64,000 nucleotides of DNA from Apus apus (taxonomy: Eukaryota > Chordata > Aves > Apodiformes > Apodidae), in NCBI RefSeq assembly GCF_020740795.1, contig NC_067285.1:109703652-109767651 (forward strand). Direction: 5' to 3'. The notes below the pieces were generated by a model, which saw only the letters and a list, made by a program, of their open reading frames with translations, was not told the origin of the DNA and made no database searches. Shown here one piece after another: positions 1-33,366 of this stretch; the stretch's first letter is position 1, and each line of letters opens with the position of its first letter. Position numbers and translations under genes: made by a program.

Positions 1-1761
1 TAGGTGAACACAACCATACCAGGAGGGGGAGTGCCAATACAGAACACAAACTAAAAAACCTGAGATATCTTGTCCAACATGATGAGCCAGTTGAGAAAAC
101 AGTTGGTAAAGCAGGGCCAGTGGCATTAAATGCTTAGTTTATCTTAATTTTTGTAATCTAACACATTAGGGAAGAAGCTGATAATTATTTTCAGAACTAG
201 AAAGACAGATTATTATTTTTTTTTAGCCATAGAATCATAGAATCATAGAATCCTAGGGGTTGGAAGGGATCACAAAAGATCATCTAGTCCAACACCCCTG
301 CCAGAGCAGGGTCATCTAGAGCACATCACACAGGAACGCATCCAGGTGGGTTTTGAATGTCTCCAGAGAAGGAGACTCCACAACCTCTCTGGGCAGCCTG
401 TTCCAGTGCTCTGTCACCCATGACATAGCCCAGTGCTGTAGAGAAGCTACAGATGGGACAGGATGGCAAGTTTGTGCCTTGAACAACAAGAAGGGGGAAA
501 ATATTTCTTGAGCAGTACGTTGGTACCTAAAGTTTCTTAGGATCAGTCTGGCAACCACCAGGAACCCAAACTGTCTCCTGAAAGAATTTAGACCTTTATG
601 GTAAAAGTTTGGCATGTTTTATTTATTCAGTTGATTTATTAAAAGTTTTTCTTTCTTTGGATTAAAACCCCAGATCTATCCTGTAAACTCCATAGCAGCC
701 ACCCAGGTCACCAGGAAAGCATCTTTGTTTCTGATGACAAAGACAGAAGGATTCTGGTGCGTAAGAGGTCAAACTGTGCTTTTGAGAGAGATGTACAAAA
801 GCAAAAGCACAGCTTTATGAGATACCTGTCCCTACCAGTAAGAGTCTTCAAGAACCACAGAACCCAAGACTTCTCTTCCAGAAATCTGATCTGCTAATCT
901 ATTGGAGTTCTAATTAGGTTCTCTCTGATACGCTACAGATGCACAACCTGTCAAATCCTGCTGCAAACAGAAGAGGGAGCAGGGGAACAGGGAATGACTA
1001 GTTCTCCAGTGAACTGGCGGGCAGTTATTGTATCTATGTATGGCTACCAGCCTTTTAAAAGTGCATTTTATGAAGTGGTTTTCAGGGTTTTTTTAGAATA
1101 ATACATCTGTATTTTAGACAAACCTTCATGTATTAAAACTTCAATATGACAGCATTAGGAAAATCACAAACTGAATCAGTTTCTACAGGTTGTGAAGAAC
1201 AAGTCACCTACATCATGAAAGGAAGAAAGTAGATTTATGGATGGGATTTTAAAAAATTAAGACTGAAGACATTTTAAAGTATCAACTTAAAAGAAAGCTA
1301 AAGACATCAAGTATTAAAAAAGTGAGTTACCATGAGTAGGTGGAGAACTTAAAAGTGAATCAGTAGGTCATAAGACAACTTTTTAACTGTCTCCTTTCAT
1401 ACAAAATCAACAGTTGGAACAAACACTGGTGGCATTGCCATGTGCAGTAGAGCAGTGACAAACTGGAGGTATGCAAGGATGAGGAAAGTAATTTTCTTTT
1501 GATTTAGAGGGACTAAAATGTGTACATGTATTTTCTGTCTAATCATCCATAAAACTGAAGTTCAAGTCCTTTTTCAAACGCACTGAAGAGCAAAGGGGTT
1601 AGATCATAGCCAAGAGTCCAATACATTCCTTCGGTTAACAATCTAAACTCCCCTGTGCAATTCCAAGTCCAATGCAAGTAAAAAGAAGGTCAAATCTTTA
1701 AAACATTATGTATTAAGAACTTATCTCTGCCGACTTCCTTCTGAACAACCCTGACACTTAC
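1..1761 (-). other. EIF2AK3 intron 4, partial
   Basis: Begins at the exon 4 donor (GT at 1761-1760) and runs off the left edge. Apart from one CR1 fragment at 228-419 it is AT-rich sequence in which I see no exon or RNA gene. Confidence 0.85.
228..419 (-). mobile_element. CR1 LINE 3' fragment (minus orientation)
   Basis: Begins with the reversed CR1 tail (ATAGAATCATAGAATC), then GGTTGGAAGGGATC, TCATCTAGTCCAAC and GGGCAGCCTGTTCCAG, all CR1 3'-end landmarks in reverse. It is 5'-truncated at about 419, where unique intron sequence resumes. Confidence 0.93.
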
Positions 1762-26102
<24,341 letters not shown>

Positions 26103-26126
26103 GGAGGGGCCCCGCCTCGCCCGCCG

Positions 26127-26135
26127 TTAGGACAT
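26127..26135 (-). other. Proximal Met-Ser-stop upstream ORF in the EIF2AK3 leader
   Basis: A second identical ATG TCC TAA on the minus strand. Its stop lies 24 nt before the EIF2AK3 start codon. The two uATGs are 23 nt apart. Such minimal uORFs usually terminate ribosomes and limit reinitiation at a start codon this close. Confidence 0.6.
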
Positions 26136-26149
26136 GAACGCTGCCGCCG

Positions 26150-26158
26150 TTAGGACAT
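26150..26158 (-). other. Distal Met-Ser-stop upstream ORF in the EIF2AK3 leader
   Basis: On the minus strand this reads ATG TCC TAA. It is one copy of a 23-bp tandem duplication and is out of frame with the main start at 26102. It matters only if transcription starts upstream of 26158, which the CCAAT boxes suggest but do not prove. Confidence 0.6.
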
Positions 26159-26500
26159 GAACGGTGCCGCCGCTGCCGCCGCCGCCACAGAATGGGCGCC
26201 CGCCCCGCCCGCCACGTCCCGGCACTCCGAGCGCAACCGCCCCTCGGCGGCGGGGAGGGCGCCGATTGGTTCGGCGCCACGTCGCTCTACCCTCCGCCTC
26301 CTCTTGATTGGCTCGAGAGGGGAGAGAGGGCGGGACGACGCGATGTTTGTCAACAGAGCCGCCGGGCCAATTGGAGTCAACGCCGCTCTCTCCCCTCCCT
26401 CTACCTCCTCTCACGGACCAATCGCAAGCGAATGATTCACCGGCCTGCCCTGCGATTGGCGCAGCTGCCGCGCCACGCGTGCTGCTGATTGGCGGGCGGG

Positions 26501-29500
26501 CAGTGAGGCCCCGCCCCTTCCCGGCCGGCCCCCTGGCCGGGCTGGAGACGTGGCTGTTCCTCCGCGCCGGCGGGGCGGGGCGGGGCGGGGCTGGGGGGCA
26601 GGGCCCGTGCGGGGCGGGCGGGAACGGCGGCGGGTCTGGGGGATCCCTGCCCTGCCCTGCGGCCAGCCCGGCACGCACGGCTCGCTGCGGGGTCTGTGGC
26701 CGCCATCCCCGGGCCCGGCACCGCCGCCTGTCTCCTGCAGGAGCGGGCACGGCGGGATCAGCCGCCGCCCGCGGGAGGTGGTTCCCCGGGGGGTGGCTGG
26801 CCCGGCCGGCCTGGCTCCAGCGGCAGGGCCGGGCAGGGCCGCGGGTGACACAGCACGCTGCTCGCCGGGCCCCAGAAGGGCTGTCTCCGCGCGTTGGCCG
26901 AGCCCGGCGGCAGCCTCAGGAGCCACCTGCGGTTCTCCAGCTCTGGTTTCCTCCGTGTCTTCACAGGTTTCTGGGTGTTTTCTCTCGGGTCACACCTCTG
27001 CATCTTTCAGGGGCCGTTTTCTTCCGGCAGCTCCTGTGCCCTCCGTTGCTGTGGGGAGCGGGAGAGGCTGCTCCTTCGGGTCCCATCGCTGAGGGTGCCC
27101 ACGCCAGCTGCACCTCTGCAGCCTGCAAGGGATGGTGCCATCACTTGAGCTTCCACCATGCATCATTTTCTGCCAGTATTTACCTCTTTAGAGGTTGGTT
27201 CTTAGTTTATCAAGCTACACTCGTGTCTCCTTTGTAACCAAGTAAGTCACGAACTCTTCAATTCTCTTCAGGCATCTTCTCCAGCCCTCAGACTGGTTTT
27301 CTGCCCCTCCCCTTCTCCATTTTTTTTTCTTTTCAGGACTGCATTCCAGAATCGGGTGATTGCTGTGCTGTGCCCATCTGTATCCAGCGGTACAAAAGGC
27401 TCTAGGTGTGCCTCCCCTTTGCACAGGGGAAAAGGCTGGCTGTAGGTCGTTAATACACAGCACCCTGCTTTTCTTCTTCTGTGTATGTGTGCACCCCTGA
27501 GATGCTTGGCTTTCCATTTGTCTTACGAGGCAGTCCCTTTATCCAGACCCAGTTTTGCCACGTTTTGAGCAAACCTTGCCCTCCTGATTGTACCACCCAG
27601 CCCAGGTAGATGTCATCTGCAAATTGTATTAGGAGTGATTTTGTGTTTACTTCCAGATGGCTCAGGAAAATACTGATTGTGTCCGTGTGTCGTGTAGCAT
27701 GATCCTAGACAGATCCCACAAGAAGTACCCTTATTCAGTAATGCTTTTTAACCAGTTCTAAAAAAAAGAAATAAATGTCTGTGGCCAGTATTTAATAAAA
27801 GCTTAACTGATGTTTTGTGACCCTCTGAAACATTGTGCAGTTCTAAGGAAAAACCCATTTAAAAGTTTATTACACCTTCCAGAGGAAACGAAATTGTTTG
27901 TTGTCTTCTTGAAGCATTAAATGAGATTTCTAGGAGACCTCTGACTGGCAGTACTAATTATTTAATCTGAGTCACATACCAGCTTTTTTTTTGGTATTTA
28001 GCCAGGAACTCTTGGATAGACATTTATTACATATCATGCAAGTATCCTTTTGGAAGACAGATACCAACCTGGCACATTTTCAGCTTTCTAGTATCTCCCC
28101 AGTGTACCAAGGTTTACCAAAGATGAACACCAACAGTTGAGGGGTCCCCCAGGAAGCTGGTTTGAAGCTACTGGGCCACAGTTATCCCTAGAAGACAAGA
28201 GCTTCACTGGTTACTAATGGACTGAAATTTATCACATCACTGTTAAGTAATCCACCCACCTATCTTCCTGCTTCTTTACAAACATAGATCATAAATGTTC
28301 AATGAACACTTCTGCATCATGATTGACATTTTAATCGAGCCCATCTAGTAATGGGCCTGTACCATCACTCGGGTTTTCTGGGATTTAGCCTTGTCAGCTA
28401 TGGATTTCCTTTAATGTGCTTCACTTTCCAATAACTACTCTGCTTCTCATAACTTCTCATTTACACCAAGACATTTTTATTTCCCACTTTCCCCATGTTG
28501 GCATTTTATTTTTCATTTTTAATCACCCTCTCACCTTTAATCACTCTCCAGGCGACTGATAAAACAGGAATCGTGAATGTATTTTCTCTAGTGATTTTAA
28601 AATTGTGGCACTGATTGCTCAGTGAACTCTTCTTAAGGAGCTGGTAATTGTAATTTTTTAGACTTCTACCTAATTTTTTCTTCCTGCTTGCACTCTTATT
28701 TTCTGATGTGTTGGTAACACAGCTCTTGTTAAGCACCAGATGTATGCATAGTCAGGTCATACAAACTGCTCCCCAGACAACAACTGAATTGCAATCCATA
28801 GGTTTTGGGAGGTTTTTTTTTAAACTTCCCTCATTATAACCAAGTCTTAACGAATTTACCTTGTGCCACATGCCAAACAGCTCATGTCATTTTTAGCAAC
28901 TGAAATGACATTTTACTATTGTACCCATATGATTTTGTGCTAATATTTTCTTTATTTAGATAACTCCTCTCTCTTGAATGTCTACCCATTCATGTGGTTA
29001 TAAAGAGTAATCAGATTCCTCTGTTTTGCCAAGCAAACCAAGCCAAAGGCTTTTATTCTTCCCTTACACTTTTGGCTCCCTGCTCCCCTGTTCATCTCAC
29101 TACCCCTCCCCTGCACCTGTTCCCATTTAAATTAACCTTTCTTGCAGAGCAATGTTTTGAACAGTCATGTTGAAGGGTAACTCTAATACACTTAGATTTT
29201 AAAGTCCATTATGTTGTTGGGCTGTGCAGAAAATCTAGTTCTGTGTCATGCTTTTTGCAGTAACTCGTTTCTTGTCTCTAAGGGGCTTAGAGACAAGAAC
29301 CACAGACCCCAGCAAGTTTCAGGGTGTCTGAATAGTTCACAGGGAGACTTGCACTTCTACCTTTGGGCTGGTTCATGTGAAGTTTATTATGCTTAAGGCA
29401 AAACAATCACAGCCTTGTGCAAGTGTCCCTGTTGCTCCCATGAGTATTACCTCATGTTCTTCTATTTCCTCTCCTCCTCCTGTCCCAGATCAGTCTTCCA

Positions 29501-32500
29501 ATTGCAGCCTTTTATTTTAGGGGAGACCTAAGTTTTCATGACAGTACACATTTCCTTATAGATTCTTCCTAGATCCTTTACCACTGAAGCATAAAGAAAT
29601 AACAATTGTAACCTGAGAGTTTTACATTTGTTTTGTTTTGGAAACATTCCTGTAAGGCACGAACAATGTTATTCATAAATCCTCAAGACAAACACAGCAC
29701 TACAGCCCTATAATTTTCTCTCTGTATTAAAAATTTGTGCCAACAAACCCAAACTTCCTGCTTTTTTGCAAAGCATGACTCACAGTTTCCATTCTGTTTT
29801 GACTGACTGACTGACATAAGAGATCTATTTCCATCGTATGACAATCACTTTCAATCTGACCAGCCATTTATGTGGAAATCAAAGCCTGCTCTTGCTGGAT
29901 GGATGTTAAAAGGAGAGGTGTTTACGAAACTCCACCGAAGATCTGCCTGTTTTTCTTGAAGAACTCGCTCTCACAGCAGTGAGGCACAGGAGGGAAAGCC
30001 CAACATGCCACCTCGTGGCTGCTGGTACCAAGGGCCGTTTGTAATTCCCTGCAAAACGGTCCCTGATAGACCCTGACTTTTTTCCTAGGAGAATTCAGAC
30101 CATCAGAAAGCTGCAGATGTTGTAATTAGTATACCAGCACCCCTGCAGTATAAAACCAAGCCATTCTTCATCCACCAGATCAAACCAGAGACAAGTAGGT
30201 ATTATTCAGAAGAAATGCCACTGAGCTGGAGTTTGCAGGATAAAAAAACATCAGGTAGCATGAATGTAATAGCTGGGACATGACAGGCTGGGAGAGCCAC
30301 TGCCAACCAGAGTTTATCTACAAAGATGAATTAAAAATGCAATTTCAACTTGGTTTCTCCAGTGTGTTGATGAAGTTTTACCTCCATAGGTCTGCCTTTT
30401 TAGCTGTTTCGTGCCTCATTTAAATGAGAGACCTGCAGTTTGTTGGATAAACACACCTGACACCCAGAAACTGCCATGCCTTCACTAGCATTTCACTCTG
30501 GCCAGCATGCACTTTTGCAACAGCTTTAAGCTGGGCTAGGTCTCCCACAGCAGAAGGTCCTTCCCACTCCCAGCTGGTTGGTCTTGCTGGCTTCCTCAGA
30601 AAAGGGCAAGGAAAACTGACTTTGGTTTTGTTGGTTGATGTACCTTTCAGAAAACAAAACAAACCAAAACAAAACAGCTCTCTGCCAGCACATGGAAGTA
30701 GCAGGAAAACTTGACAAATGATGAAGCAGAGGGTGGGAATTCTCCTTTCTGGGCACAGCACTGTCTTAGACCAAAGTAGCTTAAGCCAGTTACAAAACTC
30801 CGCTTCAGAGACACGTTCTGTGTCAAGTTTGGCTGAGCCAGTTTGACCTCACTTGCCTGACAAGAAGAAACTGCATTATTTTTTTTTTTTTTTTCCCCTG
30901 GATGGCAAGGTGAATCAGCACAGGATCAGAGAAATGCCAGAGCTAGCATAAAATCAGTACCCAGGTTGAGAGTGGGTGGTGGGTGAAGGGAGTAAAGAGC
31001 AGGATCTTCCCTTTTTGCCAATAACAAGCTGTTATCACTGCCACCCTGTAATTTCCTAACGTGTAATTTCAGCCTCTGATGCTGAATTCAGTGCCCAGAA
31101 ACACACAGGCACCCTTACCAGCCTGATGGCTCAAGCTGCTCTGCTCATCAGGGTGGCATTTTGCTGGGGTTCACACCTCGCTGTGACCCCTCCTTTTGAC
31201 AAGAAAAACGTTCAAACAAAGCAGGTTCAAACATCTCCCTCTGGAGTGTAGCAGTGAGGCTGAGAGCTGGCTCCCAGAGAGGCTTTGTGGGGCAAACACA
31301 GGCTTGTACAAAAGGACTTTGCAGGCAGAGCTGGTTGTTGCTGAAACTTCAATCAAGCCAGTTTCTAAAATGTCTAACGTGCTGGTTTTGTGCACAGGCA
31401 GGGCTCAGCACACCATAACTAAAAAATTGTCCTGCATTCACTGAAACTGCAACTCACCAGCAGATTCACATCCATTGCTAATAAAAAAGCCCCATTATCT
31501 GTTAGTGGAGATGTTTGTCTTCTTCAAGGCACATGCACTGCAAAGTGAGTTTCAAGCCACTGCTGGGAGGATACTAACAGGTTCATGGCCCCATACTTGA
31601 CTTCTGGACTAACACTCCTCACTCTGGTAGAATCTGAGAGATGCTCACATGTAAGACAGGGCTTCCTGAATTGGTGTAAGACCTCCACGACTGTTTTTCA
31701 TTTTCAGGCACAGTCAAACATTTAGGATACTGAACGGAATAACCCCAAACCCAGTCAGCTGCTCCTCCAGTTTTACCATTAACGCGTCCTCAAGAACTCA
31801 ATACTCAGGTCTGATTCTTTCTGAAACGTACATCCCACTAGACGTGCATATTTATGCTTACAAAATGGGTGACTTGCAGGAAAGATCACTGCCAGCCAGC
31901 AGAAAACACCCAACGATTGCACAGGGTTCACGTGCTGCTCTTTATAGCAAGTCACCTGCTCTGTATAGAAAGGTAAGGCCTTACCACACCGAGATAAGCC
32001 TGGGGAATGACAATAGAGTCTTTGTTGAAACACCACCCCATTGTTCAAAGACCAGTGTGCCGACCCAGGGAAAACAAAAGGAAACGTTTCTAGCCCTTAA
32101 AAATCACAGTTAAATCCCAGAGGTTGGCAACAAAACAAGTCAGGTCATGCACAGAATTTAAACAAAACAAAAACAAACAAAAAAAAGCCAACAGTGGCTT
32201 TTCTGTTGAGCAAATAATACTAAAAATATATATTCTCCATGCATTGTGGTCTGACCTTGCAGTGAGTTGTAAGGGGTGAATACCTGCAATTCTCACCCAT
32301 CTTGGTGGGACTGTAGCCTGGAGAGGAGCTGAGATGCAGGTGTGTGGTCTTCATGGGGCTCCCAGCGTGGAAAACGCTGGTGCAGAGGAACCCGAGGGGT
32401 GATCTGCCTCACTGATGTTTTTCACAAACACATGTCAACCCAGGATAGAGAGGAAAAAAATACGGACAAAAAAAAAAGGCTCTATGCTCACTGATAGAAA

Positions 32501-33010
32501 ACCTCCATGGGGTTTTATCCAGGCCCTCCTACAGGGTGCGATAAGGACGAGTGAGAGCTGGTTGGTAATGGTGTGGTCCACCAGCATCTTTCATCATGTC
32601 CGTGCTCCCACTTGTGACTCTCCTGACCCAGTATCATTCCCAGCTGGCACGGGGCTTGGCTCACCAGTCCTTGACCCCCCCCACCACCACACCGAAAAAC
32701 TTTTGAGCAAGATCGTGCTACATAGTGTCGCTGCAAGCCTCAGGAAGGCTCTTCCTGAGTCTTGCAGGGTTCAGCAGCCCCCTGAGCTCACTGGAGCTCA
32801 GCCTGCAGCTGGGGAGGGGCTCCCTCTTCCCTCCCCCATACCCTTCCAGGCGGAACGCTTCCCGTCCCTCAGCACCCCACGGGAAAAAAGCCTCAGCCCT
32901 GCCGCGCCCGGCCAGCCCGCTCGATCGCTCTACGAATAAACCCACACACCTCGATCACAAAAGCCGGCGCGGGGTTGCGGGCGGGGCGAGCAGCCCCCGC
33001 GCAGCCCGGC
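26501..33010. other. Intergenic region between EIF2AK3 and RPIA
   Basis: The first ~600 bp continues the CpG island and gives long but compositionally driven ORFs. From about 27.2 to 32.7 kb the sequence is ordinary AT-rich DNA with no conserved exon, CR1 copy or RNA gene that I can recognise. Notable elements are the hairpin at 29269-29299 and a T run at about 30878-30894. Confidence 0.75.
29269..29299. repeat. Perfect inverted repeat: 14-bp arms, 3-nt GGG loop
   Basis: The left arm TTCTTGTCTCTAAG (29269-29282) is the exact reverse complement of the right arm CTTAGAGACAAGAA (29286-29299), separated by GGG. Neither neighbouring gene explains it. Confidence 0.95.
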
Positions 33011-33014
33011 CCGG

Positions 33015-33033
33015 GCACTGTGGGAGCTGTAGT
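33015..33033 (-). promoter_or_regulatory. ZNF143/Staf-like site 1 (reverse)
   Basis: GCACTGTGGGAGCTGTAGT. Its reverse complement ACTACAGCTCCCACAG fits the established ZNF143 pattern ACTACA-N2-TCCCA. Confidence 0.75.
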
Positions 33034-33048
33034 TCGCGGCTGGGCAGC

Positions 33049-33067
33049 ACTACAAGTCCCAGCGTCC
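33049..33067 (+). promoter_or_regulatory. ZNF143/Staf-like site 2 (forward)
   Basis: ACTACAAGTCCCAGCGTCC fits ACTACA-N2-TCCCAG closely. It faces site 1, with TGTAGT and ACTACA separated by about 15 bp. Confidence 0.8.
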
Positions 33068-33074
33068 CCCCAGG

Positions 33075-33118
33075 AGAGGAGGAGGAGGAGGAGGTGGAGG
33101 AGGAGGAGGTGGAGGAAA
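33075..33118 (+). repeat. GGA trinucleotide-repeat purine tract in the RPIA leader
   Basis: Imperfect (GGA)n interrupted by GGT units, purine-rich on the RPIA sense strand. If transcribed it would be a G-rich leader element able to form quadruplexes. It reads as poly-Glu in the RPIA frame, but no ATG lies nearby upstream. Confidence 0.85.
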
Positions 33119-33147
33119 GGAGCCGGCTCGGCCCAGGCCTGCAGCCC

Positions 33148-33366
33148 ATGCGGGAGAGCCCCCCGGGGGCGGGCCGGGGCGGCATGCGGCTCCCCGGCCG
33201 GCTGGGCGCGCTCCGCAGCACGCCCCTGCTGGGCCGGCCGCCGGGGAGGGCCAGGGCGCGGCCGGCGGCGGGGAGGCGAACCTTGGCCCGCGGGCGGCCC
33301 GGCGGAGCCATGGCAGAGGAGGCCAAGAAGCTGGCTGCCTGCGCCGCGGTGGACAAGCACGTCCAG
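33148..33366 (+). CDS. RPIA: RPIA coding exon 1: variable N-terminus
   Basis: 73 codons, phase 0 at the donor CAG|GTGAGC. Three in-frame ATGs exist. 33148 has a weak context (C at -3). 33184 has G at -3. 33310 has the strongest context (GCCATGG) and begins MAEEAKKL, matching the start of the conserved part of human RPIA. Residues 13-54 between the last two are Arg/Pro/Gly/Ala-rich with no acidic residue. I took the first ATG to cover all options; the real start may be 33184 or 33310. Confidence 0.85.

Larger units (their letters stand above)
26103..26500 (-). promoter_or_regulatory. EIF2AK3: EIF2AK3 promoter and 5' leader with six CCAAT boxes
   Basis: This is CpG-dense sequence directly upstream of the PERK start codon. 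CCAAT-box cores (ATTGG on the plus strand = CCAAT toward EIF2AK3) lie at 26265-26269, 26307-26311, 26367-26374 (CCAATTGG, both orientations), 26455-26459 and 26488-26492. One in the opposite orientation is at 26418-26422. Spacing is about 33-60 bp. GC boxes follow at about 26506-26592. I saw no TATA box. From the nearest CCAAT box, a transcription start around 26.18-26.2 kb is plausible, but that is inference. Confidence 0.75.
33011..33147 (+). promoter_or_regulatory. RPIA: RPIA promoter and 5' leader
   Basis: GC-rich, TATA-less promoter just upstream of exon 1. It holds two facing ZNF143/Staf-type motifs (33015-33033 and 33049-33067) followed by a GGA-repeat tract (33075-33118). The transcription start is not determinable from sequence; downstream of the motifs, around 33.07-33.12 kb, is likely. 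The CpG-rich domain spans about 32.76-34.4 kb. Confidence 0.75.

Noticed and set aside
316-615. 99-codon minus-strand ORF
   Set aside because: Its C-terminal half ([18 protein letters not shown]) is CR1 3' text fused to unique intron sequence.
26265-26492. ER-stress response element CCAAT-N9-CCACG
   Set aside because: All six CCAAT boxes were checked by eye. The nearest case (26488 on the minus strand) has GCGTG at the required spacing instead of CCACG.
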